Assembly: GCF_003367175.1 (NCBI RefSeq)
Contig: NZ_QRGA01000019.1
Coordinates: 1 to 64,000 of the forward strand
Reading direction: 5' to 3'
Source of the DNA: Trinickia dinghuensis
Lineage (GTDB): Bacteria > Pseudomonadota > Gammaproteobacteria > Burkholderiales > Burkholderiaceae
Length of the DNA stretch: 64,000 nt
Shown here: positions 19,117 to 30,010 of the stretch, piece after piece
How the letters are laid out: each line of letters opens with the position of its first letter
How positions within the stretch are numbered: the stretch's first letter is position 1
Notes under the pieces: generated by a model
The model's database searches: none
What the model was told of the DNA's origin: nothing
The model's input: the letters and a program-made list of their open reading frames with translations, nothing else
Made by a program: the position numbers and the translations under genes

Positions 19117-19845
19117 TCAGTGCGCGCTCGCCAGCGCCTCGTTGAGCGCGCTCGCGGACACGGCGCCGGGCAGTCGATGGCCGTCGGACAAGAAGATCGT
19201 CGGCGTGCCGGTCACGTTCAGGCTATGCCCCAACGCGAGGTTCTTGTCCAGCACGGACGTGTCGCAATTCCCCGCGGGGCTGGCCGGCGGCTGACGGTCG
19301 ATCATCCACGCCTCCCATGCCTTCCCGCGATCGGCCGAGCACCAGATCGCCTTTGACTTCACCAGCGAATCGGGCGACAGCACCGGATACAAGAACGTAT
19401 AGACGGTCACGTTGTCGACGGACTTCAGCGTCGTTTCGAGCTGCTTGCAATACGGGCAGTTCGGATCGGAGAAGACGGCGATGCGGCGGCTGCCGTTGCC
19501 TTTGACGACCTTGACGGCGCGATCGAGCGGAAGAGTCGCGAAGTCGACCTTGTTCAGTTCGGCCAGGTGCGCCTCGCTCAGGTTGCTGCGCGTCTTGGTA
19601 TCGACGAGGTCGCCGGCGATCACGTAATCGCCGCTTGCGTCGGTGTAGACCATCTGGGTGCCCAGATTGACCTCGTAGAGCCCGGCGATGGGCGCCTTCG
19701 AAATGCTCTTGATCGTGATTTCGGGAAGACGCGCTTGCAAAGTCGACTTCAGCTTGTCGGTCGTTTGGTCGGCGTGGGCCGTGCAGCCGAGCGCGACGGC
19801 GGCGGCAAGCGCCGCGCAGGCAGCGATTCGCATGGCGATGGGCAT
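19117..19845 (-). CDS. dsbC: Thiol:disulfide isomerase DsbC
   Basis: 242-residue periplasmic disulfide isomerase. A Sec signal with cleavage near AHA-DQ is followed by the small N-terminal dimerisation domain and a thioredoxin fold with the active site CPYC at Cys130-Cys133 in FSDPNCPYCKQLE. The cis-Pro loop TGTPTIFLSDGH is present. DsbC repairs wrongly paired disulfides and is kept reduced by DsbD, which is not in the window. Confidence 0.93.
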   Translation of the reverse strand: MPIAMRIAACAALAAAVALGCTAHADQTTDKLKSTLQARLPEITIKSISKAPIAGLYEVNLGTQMVYTDASGDYVIAGDLVDTKTRSNLSEAHLAELNKVDFATLPLDRAVKVVKGNGSRRIAVFSDPNCPYCKQLETTLKSVDNVTVYTFLYPVLSPDSLVKSKAIWCSADRGKAWEAWMIDRQPPASPAGNCDTSVLDKNLALGHSLNVTGTPTIFLSDGHRLPGAVSASALNEALASAH

Positions 19846-19903
19846 GATGAATGTCCTTACGGGTGCGTGTACGAATACATGTACGTGTACGGTGTTGGGT
19901 CGA

Positions 19904-21076
19904 TTATCCCAGCGCGGCCGAAACGAGCCAGCGCTTGACGAACGGCTGCGCGCCGACGAACGCCATTCCGGCGTTGCGCACCGACCGCGCGAGCGTGCCG
20001 GGTACGGAAAACATGCGCTGCAAACCGTCCGTCGCGAGCGTCAATGCGCCAATGTCCTCGCGTCGCGCGCGTTCATAGCGGCGCAACAACACGAGATCGC
20101 CGAGATCGCGAAACGGCTCTTTCTTGGCCATGACATCGGCGAGCGCGGCGACGTCGCGCAGGCCAAGATTCATGCCCTGGCCGGCGAGCGGATGAATCAG
20201 ATGGGCGGCATCGCCGACGAGCGCGACGCGCGGCGCGATCAGCCGATCGACCGACTGCCGCGCCAGCGGAAATCCGTGCGCGGGCCCGACGCATTCGAGC
20301 TCGCCGAGACGGCCGTGCGTGACCTGTTCGACAGCCGCCTCGAGCTGCGCGGGCGCGAGAGCAAGCAACTCGCGCGCGTGATCGGCCTGCGCCGACCAGA
20401 CCAGCGACACGTGGGAATCGGGCAGCGGCAGCAGCGCGACGATCTCACCCTCGACGAACCATTGGTAGGCGGTCTCGCCGTGCGGCTTTTCGGCCTTGAA
20501 GTTCGCCACGACGCCCGTTTGCCGGTAGTCGCGCCGCGTCACGTGCGCGCCGATCTGGGCGCGCACCCATGAATGCGCGCCGTCCGCGCCGACCACGAGG
20601 TCGGCTTCGAGCACTTGGCCGTTCGCGAGCGCGAGGCAAGCCGCATCCGGCTTCACGTCGAGCCCTTGAGCGCGCGTATCGAGCCAGCTCACCTGCGGCT
20701 GGAACCGCAGCGCGGCATCGAGCGCCTGTTCGATCAACGACGACTCGGCGATCCAGGCGAGCTGCGGCACGGCGGATTGGAATGCCGAGAAATGCAGTTC
20801 GGCGAGCGCGTCGCCGAATACGCGCATGTCGTAGACGGGCGCGAGCCGATCGTGATCGAGGGCCTGCCAGATACGCAGCCGCTCGAGCAGCGCTTGCGAA
20901 CTGGCGGAGAGCGCGTAGATGCGCGCGTCGAACGGTAAGTCGGCCGGACGCGGCGCGGCCGGCTGCGCGACGAGCGCGACGCGCAGCCCCGCTTGAGCCA
21001 GCGCGAGCGCGGCGCTTTTGCCGACGAGGCCGCCGCCGACGACGGCAACGTGGAACGTCTGATGATGGGCGGTCAT
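19904..21076 (-). CDS. UbiH/UbiF/VisC-family FAD-dependent hydroxylase
   Basis: 390-residue flavoprotein monooxygenase of ubiquinone biosynthesis. Visible are the Rossmann dinucleotide motif VVGGGLVGKSAALALAQAG, the middle DG motif VGADGAHSWVR, and the GD motif ALVGDAAHLIHPLAGQGMNLGLRD that binds the FAD ribityl chain. It should hydroxylate one position of the ubiquinone ring, but which one (UbiH, UbiF or UbiI role) cannot be told from sequence by eye. It lies 58 bases upstream of dsbC on the same strand. Confidence 0.88.
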   Translation of the reverse strand: MTAHHQTFHVAVVGGGLVGKSAALALAQAGLRVALVAQPAAPRPADLPFDARIYALSASSQALLERLRIWQALDHDRLAPVYDMRVFGDALAELHFSAFQSAVPQLAWIAESSLIEQALDAALRFQPQVSWLDTRAQGLDVKPDAACLALANGQVLEADLVVGADGAHSWVRAQIGAHVTRRDYRQTGVVANFKAEKPHGETAYQWFVEGEIVALLPLPDSHVSLVWSAQADHARELLALAPAQLEAAVEQVTHGRLGELECVGPAHGFPLARQSVDRLIAPRVALVGDAAHLIHPLAGQGMNLGLRDVAALADVMAKKEPFRDLGDLVLLRRYERARREDIGALTLATDGLQRMFSVPGTLARSVRNAGMAFVGAQPFVKRWLVSAALG

Positions 21077-21125
21077 GATGGGCGATTATAGCCGGGCTCG
21101 CCTTTCGTCAGATGCTGCCTTCCCC

Positions 21126-21437
21126 TCAGATGCTGCCTTCCTTTTCGATCACGAGCACGCGCGCCTCGCCGACCGGATGCGCGACGTGCTCCGTGCCGAC
21201 CGCGGCGAAAAAGATGTCGCCCGCGTTCATGAGCACCGAGTGAGCGCGGCCGTTTTCGCGATAGTCCATGCGCACCTGCCCGTCCATCACCGCGAACACT
21301 TCCTCGCCGTCGTTGACGTGCCAGTCGTAGGGTTCGTCGGTCCAGTGCAGCCGCACCGTGATGCCGTTCATGTTGGCGATATCGAGCGCGGCCCAAGGGC
21401 GCTCTCCCGTGAAGGCGCGGCCTTCGATAAATTTCAT
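21126..21437 (-). CDS. Cupin-domain protein
   Basis: 103-residue single-domain cupin. The pattern YDWHVNDGEEVFAVMDGQVRMDY matches the first conserved cupin motif, and GDIFFAAVGTEHVAHPVG the second. Small cupins bind a metal and serve as isomerases, dioxygenases or sugar/amino-acid binding proteins; no specific role can be assigned. The start MKFIEGRAF at 21437 gives a compact domain. Confidence 0.8.
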   Translation of the reverse strand: MKFIEGRAFTGERPWAALDIANMNGITVRLHWTDEPYDWHVNDGEEVFAVMDGQVRMDYRENGRAHSVLMNAGDIFFAAVGTEHVAHPVGEARVLVIEKEGSI

Positions 21438-21597
21438 TTCCAGCCCCCGAATGACATGGCGATTTCCCGGCGCTCATTGTGGGTCAAGCCGCGTCTAGCC
21501 GAAATCACCTTTCGGGACAACATGGAATCAAATCCTGCCAGGCCCGGACGGCGGAGGCCGAATGCGGCAAAACGCCCGGCCACGCGCAGCGAACCGC

Positions 21598-21617
21598 AAA
21601 AAGAACTCGAGGGTTCT
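21598..21617 (-). terminator. Probable terminator of the diguanylate cyclase gene
   Basis: On the minus strand AGAAC and GTTCT form a short stem over a 6-base loop just after the cyclase stop, followed by further T (AAAAA at 21598-21602 on the plus strand). The stem is only 5 bp, so the call is moderate. Confidence 0.5.
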
Positions 21618-21624
21618 CCCTTCT

Positions 21625-23235
21625 TTAAGGGTTCACCCCATCGGCGGGCGCCAGCGCCGGCTGCGCATAGCACACCGCGACTCGGTTGCGGCCGGTCGCC
21701 TTCGCGTCGTACAGCGCCCGATCCGCCGCGCGAATCACCTCGGTCACGTCGCCATCGATCTCGGGCGTCCACGCGGCCGCGCCGATGCTCGCCGTCACCC
21801 GCCCGTACTCGCTCGCCGCGTGCACGATGCCGAGATTGCTGATGGCCGTCCGGATGTTTTCGGCGATGGCCACCGCGCCCGGCGGCGACGTATCCGGCAG
21901 CACGACGAGAAACTCCTCGCCCCCATAGCGGGCGGCGCTGTCCGCCGGACGGCGGATGTTCTCGCCGATGCACTTGGCGACCGCGGCGAGCGCGTCGTCG
22001 CCGGCTTGGTGGCCGTAGAAATCGTTGTAGGCCTTGAAACAGTCCACATCGACGAACAGCAGCGAGAACACGCTACGGGTGCGCCGTGCCCGGCGCCATT
22101 CCTGATCGAGAATTTCGCCGAGCGTGCGGCGGTTGTTCAAGCCGGTGAGCCCGTCGGTACGCGCGAGCAGCGCCAATTCGCTTTCCGCGCGCATCCGGTG
22201 GCGCAATTGCGCGGCCAGTATGAACGCCAGCCCGACGAAGGCCACCGCGAACGCTGCCATCAAATAGCCGATGATGAGCGCGCGCCGCGTCCATGCCGCG
22301 TAGATGTCGGTCTCGCCCTCCGCGACCATGATGATGAGCGGAAGATGGCGCAGGTGCTTGAAGTAGTAGAGCCTTCGAATTCCGTCGATCGAAGCCGTAT
22401 CGGTGAAGCTGCCTTCCGGCGCCGTGAGGAATTTCCGGAAGGTACTCGCATTGCTGATGTTTCGGCCGACGACGGCCGGATCGTAAGGCTGGCGCATCAC
22501 CATGACGCCATCTTCGCCGATCAGCGCCATGGAGCCGTGGGGACCGAGTTGCAGCCCGGAAAAGAGATCGTGGAAATAGGCAAGCTGGACCGCCACCAGC
22601 ACGATTCCGCCGAACGAGCCGTCCGGCTTGGAAATCCGGCGAGTGAGCGCGATGCTCGGCGAGCGGCCGCGCAGCCGCGAGAAATAGGGATCGCTGACAT
22701 AGAGCCCGACATTTGGGTTATCCCGTTGGATCGTGAAATATCGCCGGTCGCTGAAATTGAAATCGGGAGCGGTATCGCTGAGCGAATCGAGGATGACTTG
22801 GCCGGTTGGGTCGAGCACCAGCACGGAGCCGAGATAGCTGGCCGAGACGGCGCGATCGAACAATGCCTCGCGCCGCAAGCGGGGCGCGAGCGCCATGATT
22901 TCGGGGTCGCGGACGCCGTCGATGACGGCCTGCAGCGAGAGCGCGTACAGCTCGAAATTCCGCTCGATGTCGCGCTCGGCAACCAAAGCGATGTTGCGCG
23001 ACGTCTCCCGCGCGCGTTCCAGAGCGTCCGCGCGCGACTGATAGACCACCACGCCGCACAGCGTAACCATGAAACAGGCGATGACGAACGCCCCGACGAC
23101 GATCGCGGTCGGGGTCAGCAAGTTCAGCCGTAGTCGCTGCCAGGAAGTGCCGTGGTAGCTAATTTGAGCGGTCGGAATGTCGTCGCCAGTTCCTTGCATG
23201 CCGGTCCCATGATCGAAAGACGACTGCCGGTGCAT
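21625..23235 (-). CDS. Membrane diguanylate cyclase with periplasmic CACHE-like sensor
   Basis: 536-residue protein with a TM helix near residues 40-65 (TAIVVGAFVIACFMVTLCGVV), a periplasmic sensor of about 220 residues resembling dCACHE, a second TM near 315, and a GGDEF domain. The active site is GGEEF in RYGGEEFLV, and an inhibitory I-site RPAD lies five residues before it, so product inhibition by c-di-GMP is expected. It should make c-di-GMP from GTP in response to a small extracellular ligand. The start may instead be the Met 12 residues downstream (23199). Confidence 0.88.
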   Translation of the reverse strand: MHRQSSFDHGTGMQGTGDDIPTAQISYHGTSWQRLRLNLLTPTAIVVGAFVIACFMVTLCGVVVYQSRADALERARETSRNIALVAERDIERNFELYALSLQAVIDGVRDPEIMALAPRLRREALFDRAVSASYLGSVLVLDPTGQVILDSLSDTAPDFNFSDRRYFTIQRDNPNVGLYVSDPYFSRLRGRSPSIALTRRISKPDGSFGGIVLVAVQLAYFHDLFSGLQLGPHGSMALIGEDGVMVMRQPYDPAVVGRNISNASTFRKFLTAPEGSFTDTASIDGIRRLYYFKHLRHLPLIIMVAEGETDIYAAWTRRALIIGYLMAAFAVAFVGLAFILAAQLRHRMRAESELALLARTDGLTGLNNRRTLGEILDQEWRRARRTRSVFSLLFVDVDCFKAYNDFYGHQAGDDALAAVAKCIGENIRRPADSAARYGGEEFLVVLPDTSPPGAVAIAENIRTAISNLGIVHAASEYGRVTASIGAAAWTPEIDGDVTEVIRAADRALYDAKATGRNRVAVCYAQPALAPADGVNP

Positions 23236-23429
23236 CTAGGTGCACACGCGACGAAGTGTAGCATCGGAAGATCGCCGCACGCGCAATCTCCGAGCCCGCC
23301 GCCTCCTCCGCCCGGGTCCGGGGCCGAGGACCTGCACCTTCCTCATTGCGCGCGAACCCGGCCTTCCGGCGACGGGCCGGGTCTCCGAACGCGATACAAT
23401 TGCAACCTTTCGAGTTCCAAGGTTTTCCC

Positions 23430-24524
23430 ATGAGCCTCAAATGCGGCATCGTCGGCTTGCCCAACGTCGGCAAGTCCACCCTGTTCAATGCGCTGACCAA
23501 AGCGGGCATCGCCGCCGAGAACTACCCGTTCTGCACGATCGAGCCGAACGTCGGCGTCGTTGAAGTGCCCGATGCGCGGCTCAATGCGCTCTCCGAAATC
23601 GTCAAACCCGAGCGCATCGTGCCGGCCGTTGTCGAATTCGTCGACATCGCCGGTCTGGTGGCGGGCGCGAGCAAGGGCGAAGGCCTCGGCAACCAGTTCC
23701 TCGCGAACATCCGCGAAACCGACGCGATCACGCACGTCGTGCGCTGTTTCGAGGACGAGAACGTCATCCACGTGGCCGGCAAGGTCGATCCGCTGTCGGA
23801 CATCGAGGTCATCAACACGGAACTCGCGCTTGCCGATTTGGCGACCGTCGAAAAGTCGCTGACGCGTTATGCGAAGGCCGCCAAGTCGGGCAACGACAAG
23901 GAAGCGGTCAAGCTCGCCGCCGTGCTGGAGAAGGCGCGGGCACAGCTCGACGCCGCCAAGCCGATTCGAGCGCTGGATCTGACGGAAGATGAAGAAGCGC
24001 TGCTCAAGCCGTTCTGTCTCATCACGGCCAAGCCGACGATGTACGTGGCGAACGTCAAGGACGACGGGTTCGAGAACAATCCGCATCTCGAGGCGGTGCG
24101 CAAGTATGCGGAGGCTGAAAAGGCGCCGGTCGTCGCTGTGTGTGCGGCGATCGAAGCGGAAATCGCCGATCTGGCCGATGAAGACAAGGAAGTCTTCCTG
24201 GCCGACATGGGCATGGACGAGCCGGGCCTGAACCGCGTGATCCGCGCGGGCTTCAAGCTGCTCGGCCTGCAGACGTATTTCACGGCGGGCGTGAAGGAAG
24301 TGCGCGCGTGGACGATCCATATCGGCGATACGGCGCCGCAAGCGGCCGGGGTGATCCACACCGATTTCGAGCGCGGGTTCATTCGTGCGCAGACGATTTC
24401 GTTTGACGATTACGTCGCATTCAAGGGCGAGCAAGGCGCGAAGGAAGCCGGGAAGATGCGGGCGGAAGGCAAGGAATACGTCGTGCATGACGGCGACGTC
24501 ATGAATTTCTTGTTTAACGTCTGA
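23430..24524 (+). CDS. ychF: YchF ribosome-binding ATPase
   Basis: 364-residue Obg-family P-loop protein, universally conserved. The G1 motif GLPNVGKST is at residues 9-17, the [17 protein letters not shown] switch II region follows, and the usual G4 NKxD is replaced (YVANVKDDG), in line with ATP rather than GTP preference. The C-terminal TGS domain is present, including [16 protein letters not shown]. The start at 23430 gives MSLKCGIVG, the standard N-terminus. It interacts with 50S/70S ribosomes and the oxidative-stress response. Confidence 0.96.
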   Translation: MSLKCGIVGLPNVGKSTLFNALTKAGIAAENYPFCTIEPNVGVVEVPDARLNALSEIVKPERIVPAVVEFVDIAGLVAGASKGEGLGNQFLANIRETDAITHVVRCFEDENVIHVAGKVDPLSDIEVINTELALADLATVEKSLTRYAKAAKSGNDKEAVKLAAVLEKARAQLDAAKPIRALDLTEDEEALLKPFCLITAKPTMYVANVKDDGFENNPHLEAVRKYAEAEKAPVVAVCAAIEAEIADLADEDKEVFLADMGMDEPGLNRVIRAGFKLLGLQTYFTAGVKEVRAWTIHIGDTAPQAAGVIHTDFERGFIRAQTISFDDYVAFKGEQGAKEAGKMRAEGKEYVVHDGDVMNFLFNV

Positions 24525-24550
24525 GCGATCTCAATTATTGGGAAACCGCC

Positions 24551-24802
24551 GTGTGCTCTCCCGCTGATAACCAGGAACACCGGGCTTTCGGCCCGTTCCT
24601 GGCCTTCCTTGCTCGCGACATCGAAGAACGTCCGGAGATGCTTCACTCATTTACGCCGACGTTTGTGCGACGCGTGCGGGCACTGACGGCGGGCGTCGAG
24701 ATCGACCTTGACGTCTCTCTTTCATTGGACGATTCAAAGGTGTGCTTGTCCGCATGTGGCGCTAAGCATGCGCATTCACCGGACAAATCCCCACGGCCCT
24801 GA
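24551..24802 (+). pseudogene. Truncated PrlF (SohA) antitoxin remnant
   Basis: The frame from GTG 24551 reads like the C-terminal half of PrlF-family antitoxins: a FLAFLARDIEERPEML segment followed by ALTAGVEIDLDVSLSLDD, matching the AFLxFLxxDI...LVAGMDVNIDDE pattern recalled for E. coli PrlF. The N-terminal AbrB-like DNA-binding half is missing because the ychF stop lies just upstream. No YhaV toxin gene is nearby. The last residues run past the family end into unrelated sequence overlapping the next gene. I read it as a decayed orphan antitoxin. Confidence 0.6.
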
Positions 24803-26051
24803 GTTCGTGCCCCGCGGCCGCCAAGCGCTCGATGGCGGCAACGGCCGTGTGCAATCCGTCCTCCTCCCGCATCGCAACACCCAACTCCTCGGCCCGCGCT
24901 CGCGTGGCACTCCGTGACGCGAACTCGATAGCGCGCGCGAAGGTCGCCGCCGTAGGTGCGTTGCCGTCGACCGCTGGCGCTGCAACACCGAGCCGATGCA
25001 GCCGATCTGCCCAAAAGAACTGATCGCCCGCGAACGGCACGACGACCGACGGCTTGCCCGCGCGCGTCGCCGAATGCGTCGTCCCCGCGCCGCCGTGATG
25101 CACCACGAGCGACACGCGCGGAAACAACCACGTATGCGGCGTATTGCCGATGACGCAAAAGTTCGACGGCAAACTCGATGTGTCAACGCCGCTCCACCCC
25201 GGATAGAACAGTGCCCGGCGTCCGTCGACCGCCTCGATCAACGCATTCGTCAGGCGATCGCTATCGAATCCGGCCATGCTGCCGAAGCCGATATAAATCG
25301 GTGGTTCGCCGGCTTCGAGAAAGGCCACCAGTGAATCCGAAGGCGTCCAATTGGCGTCATCGCCAGCGGGCAATGTCCATTGCCCGCACACGAGCGCGTG
25401 CTCGGGCCAATCGGCCGGCTGCGGCAGCAATGCGCGGGAAACCCCATACAGAACCGGATGATCGGTCCAGTTACGCCTGCGCAGCGGCAGCGAGCACACA
25501 TCGACTCGCGCCTTGTTCGTCGCTCCGCGGAACGCGCGCCAGATCGCGTTGTTGACTAACGGGTGGCTCGCCCGGTTCAGAAAGCCCGGCACAATGCTGG
25601 GCCGCAAAAACGGCGAAGCAAACTCGCGCGTCGGCGTGATCGGAATCATCGACGCGCCGATCGCGGGAATGCGCAAACGCTCGCCGATCGACAACCCGAC
25701 GAACGAAGCGAGAGCAGACCAAATGATGGCGTCGCTGCCGTCAGCGACTGCCAGCACCTCGCGCATCCAGGCTGTGGTGTTGGCATTCGCGATCGAAGCG
25801 AGCGCCTTCACCGCCGCCTGCGCGTTGCCGCGTTTGCCGACGACTGCACCCAGCGCTTCATCTGGCGCCAACGCTTGCTGGATGTCGCCGGAGAGCGGCG
25901 TGCACGGCACCTCTAGCGCATGCGCCGCATGCAACGTCGCACGGTCTGCCAACAAGTGCGTCTCGTGCCCCGCGTCGATCAGCGCACGACAAAGTGCGGC
26001 GAGCGGCCGCGTATCGCCTTCTGTCCCATACGTCGCTACGGTAAATTTCAT
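24762..26051 (-). CDS. GT1-family glycosyltransferase (UDP-glycosyltransferase type)
   Basis: 429-residue GT-B enzyme. The N-terminal acceptor domain opens with MKFTVATYGTEGDTRPLAAL, and the C-terminal donor site has HHGGAGTTHSATRAGKPSVVVPFAGDQ, where the His, the GG and the DQ pair contact the nucleotide sugar. It resembles macrolide, sterol and rhamnolipid-type glycosyltransferases that decorate small hydrophobic acceptors. The acceptor is unknown. It is divergent from a TetR gene, which suggests ligand-induced expression. The start at 26051 gives a clean N-terminal strand. Confidence 0.87.
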   Translation of the reverse strand: MKFTVATYGTEGDTRPLAALCRALIDAGHETHLLADRATLHAAHALEVPCTPLSGDIQQALAPDEALGAVVGKRGNAQAAVKALASIANANTTAWMREVLAVADGSDAIIWSALASFVGLSIGERLRIPAIGASMIPITPTREFASPFLRPSIVPGFLNRASHPLVNNAIWRAFRGATNKARVDVCSLPLRRRNWTDHPVLYGVSRALLPQPADWPEHALVCGQWTLPAGDDANWTPSDSLVAFLEAGEPPIYIGFGSMAGFDSDRLTNALIEAVDGRRALFYPGWSGVDTSSLPSNFCVIGNTPHTWLFPRVSLVVHHGGAGTTHSATRAGKPSVVVPFAGDQFFWADRLHRLGVAAPAVDGNAPTAATFARAIEFASRSATRARAEELGVAMREEDGLHTAVAAIERLAAAGHELRAVGICPVNAHA

Positions 26052-26100
26052 GCTTCGTCGTCGGCCTGCTTTCGCGGGCCGCGCCATTGAACACAAAAGA

Positions 26101-26143
26101 ATACGTCGTATATTAATGCACAACGTGCATTCTTTCAGAGAAT
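26101..26143. promoter_or_regulatory. Cluster of palindromes between GT1 and tetR
   Basis: Three inverted repeats lie in the 99-bp divergent spacer: ATACG-t-CGTAT (26101-26111), a perfect AATGCAC-aac-GTGCATT (26115-26131), and ATTCT-ttcag-AGAAT (26129-26143). The middle one is the best TetR operator candidate. The spacer is much more A+T-rich than the flanking genes. Confidence 0.6.
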
Positions 26144-26150
26144 ATCGCGC

Positions 26151-26777
26151 ATGACAACTGTCGAGGAACCGGGGCGCCGGGAGCGTAAGCGCTTGCAGAT
26201 GGTCGCTCATCTGGTGAGCGTGGCCGGACGACTGTTCGAGACGCAGCCGTACGGCAGCGTCACGATGGAGCAGATTGCGGTCGAGGCCGACGTGGCCAAG
26301 CGCACGCTCTATAACCACTTTCCCACGAAGGAGGCGCTGCTCGCGCATTGGCTCGAAGCCGAGTTGAAGCACGATCTCGAGCGGCTCGCTCCGGAACTAC
26401 AGCGCAGAAATGGCTTCGTCGCGCGCGTATCGGCTGAACTCGACGCGTCGGCCGACTGGTGCGGAAGACATCCCGAGCACCTTGCCGCTTACCTTCGCCA
26501 CCGTTTCCTGTCGTTGGGCGAGGCATCGCCGCAGGCATCGACGCAAGCCGACCCCGACCGCGGCGACATCGCCCAGCTCTGGTACATGCTGATCGCCGAG
26601 GCGCAAGCCTCCGGAGAACTATCCGATCGCTGCTCCACCAAGCAGCTAACAACGTGGTTCCACCACCTGTACCTTGGCACGCTGATGCGCTGGCTGATGG
26701 AGCCGACAATCGTGCTGCGCAAGGAGTTCGCACAGATGGTGGCGCTGTTCATGGACGGAGCCGTGCAGCGCACCTGA
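26151..26777 (+). CDS. TetR-family transcriptional regulator
   Basis: 208-residue repressor. The N-terminal helix-turn-helix spans about residues 12-58, with the family signature VTMEQIAVEADVAKRTLYNHFPTKEALLAHW. The ligand-binding helical domain follows and is not assignable to a subfamily. It lies head-to-head with the GT1 glycosyltransferase over a palindrome-rich spacer, so it probably represses that gene and itself; the inducer is unknown. Confidence 0.9.
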   Translation: MTTVEEPGRRERKRLQMVAHLVSVAGRLFETQPYGSVTMEQIAVEADVAKRTLYNHFPTKEALLAHWLEAELKHDLERLAPELQRRNGFVARVSAELDASADWCGRHPEHLAAYLRHRFLSLGEASPQASTQADPDRGDIAQLWYMLIAEAQASGELSDRCSTKQLTTWFHHLYLGTLMRWLMEPTIVLRKEFAQMVALFMDGAVQRT

Positions 26778-26882
26778 TCGCCACATGTACGCGCGAGACC
26801 TCGCACTGACATTCGGCCCGTCTGTGAGGCTAAAAACGGGGCATCGCTTCGCATAGAGACTTGTAAAGCCGACGCTCACCGA

Positions 26883-27329
26883 TCAGGACGGTTTGCGGCT
26901 GCCCATCATCGATAGCTCTTTCATCTTCTTTTTCGTCGCCGCAGTCGCGCAAATTGCCTGCGCGGCTGATCGCATCGATCCGCTGCCCCACTCCGTACGC
27001 GCCGACATCTTGCACGAGGCGTCGCGCGCCTTCGTCCATTTCGCAATCCGCGAATCGAGCGCCGCTTTCCGCTCGGGATGTTCCGCTTCTCGCTCTTCGA
27101 CGATCCGTTGCAATTCCCGCTCTGCAACGAGCTGGTCGCGCCATGCGCAGAAATTCATGCTGGTCTGACTCGAATCACAGTCGGCCAGCAACGCGCTGAC
27201 CTCGCTCGCAGGCAATCCGCTACGAGAGGAGATCTCGTCAGCCGGCGTCTGATCTGCGAATGCGTGGGCCGATATCAACGCGAGCACTCCGAGAACGAGC
27301 CGACTGGCGAGGGGACAGGCTTGGCTCAT
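26883..27329 (-). CDS. Secreted LprI/DUF1311-like protein
   Basis: 148-residue exported protein. A Sec signal (LVLGVLALISAHAFA-DQ) is followed by a domain with the DUF1311/LprI pattern: DCDSSQTSMNFCAWRDQLVAERELQRI and later ARDASCKMSA and AICATAATKKK, four Cys that could form two disulfides. LprI-type proteins are known as lysozyme inhibitors, but many members have no tested role. Its ATG overlaps the TGA of the upstream gene (ATGA), so it is translated with the membrane protein before it. Confidence 0.65.
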   Translation of the reverse strand: MSQACPLASRLVLGVLALISAHAFADQTPADEISSRSGLPASEVSALLADCDSSQTSMNFCAWRDQLVAERELQRIVEEREAEHPERKAALDSRIAKWTKARDASCKMSARTEWGSGSMRSAAQAICATAATKKKMKELSMMGSRKPS

Positions 27330-27544
27330 CTCTCCAGCTTCGCGTCTTCGTCCGGATTGATGCCGTGTTGGCGCAACAGCTTCGTCAACCGAGCAACCCG
27401 AAACCATAGCCCGACCGCGGTGATAGTCACGACGGCGGAATACACGTTGTCATTGCCTATCCATCGCGATAGAAAGATCACACCACCGACAAACCCTACC
27501 GCGCACAGCAACAACAATCCTCGGTCGATGAGCCAGGCTTTCAT
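27326..27544 (-). CDS. Small two-TM membrane protein
   Basis: 72-residue protein with two hydrophobic helices (LLLLCAVGFVGGVIFLS and AVVTITAVGLWFRVA) and a basic then acidic tail (LTKLLRQHGINPDEDAKLER). No family is recognised. A GTG at 27547 overlaps the upstream TAG and is an alternative start; the ATG at 27544 is preferred. It is fused into an operon by one-base and four-base overlaps on its two sides, which argues that it is real. Confidence 0.7.
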   Translation of the reverse strand: MKAWLIDRGLLLLCAVGFVGGVIFLSRWIGNDNVYSAVVTITAVGLWFRVARLTKLLRQHGINPDEDAKLER

Positions 27545-27546
27545 CA

Positions 27547-28011
27547 CTACAACCCCGCGCCCGAGCGTGCGCGCATCCCGTACGTCTTGCGTTGCTGCGA
27601 CGACAAGTCAAACAGTTCTGGGTGGTTCATCAGGAATAACTGCATCGACGGCGAAAATGGTGCGATGCCGGACGCGAAAATCGCTTGATGCATCTGCGCC
27701 GCTGCAGCCGGGCCGTTTTTGCAGGTATAGAACGAATCGCCCGCGACCCAGAGACTGCCGATCATGCCGCCCAAGTAGTAGGCGCCGTATAGCGCGCCGA
27801 GGTAGGACAGTTTTTCCACGACCGTGCCCGCGCCGACAAGCTCTCGTAGCGTAACCTTCATGCCCATGGTCTGGACGACGCCCGCAAGCTGACCGATTAC
27901 GCCGAGCGTACTCGTTTGTGTAGCGAACAGGTTCGACGGCGCCGTCAAGCCGATCGCTTCCATATTGACTTTGAAAGCCGGATAGAACCCGGCTGCGCAG
28001 GTTTGGCCCAT
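27547..28011 (-). CDS. Unknown protein with glycine/alanine-rich hydrophobic segments
   Basis: 154-residue protein, no function recognised. It has a hydrophobic, glycine-rich stretch LGALYGAYYLGGMIGSLWVAG near the middle that could insert in a membrane, preceded by FATQTSTLGVIGQLAGVV. There are Cys in the first residues (GQTCAAG) and in FYTCKNG. No clear Sec signal. The start at 28011 is chosen for its AGAGAGG site; ATGs at 28038 and 28059 lack one. It is the first gene of a three-gene coupled operon. Confidence 0.65.
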   Translation of the reverse strand: MGQTCAAGFYPAFKVNMEAIGLTAPSNLFATQTSTLGVIGQLAGVVQTMGMKVTLRELVGAGTVVEKLSYLGALYGAYYLGGMIGSLWVAGDSFYTCKNGPAAAAQMHQAIFASGIAPFSPSMQLFLMNHPELFDLSSQQRKTYGMRARSGAGL

Positions 28012-28272
28012 ATGCCCTCTCTCATGTTTTTTGTTCATTACCGCACCGTAGGCTGACATCGATTCGGTGCGTTCGAGAGCATATCACTCGAGCCTAGGGT
28101 GTTCACCTACTGTCCGCCTATCGGCTGTCCAAACGCAGATCCGCCACCCACCTCCGCCCCGATTGCTAAAATACCGCGTCGCAAGCGGTAACCGGCTTCC
28201 TCGTTCCGCCTCCATTCACCCGCACGCCGCCCCGCATCCCTGGGCGGCGGCTCGTTCCGTTCACTCACGCAA

Positions 28273-29940
<1,668 letters not shown>

Positions 29941-30010
29941 TCGAGGGATCGCGCACCGCGGCATGGCGAACCGTTCGGCTCGCCGCGGATCGGCTTACAT
30001 CGCTGCCATT

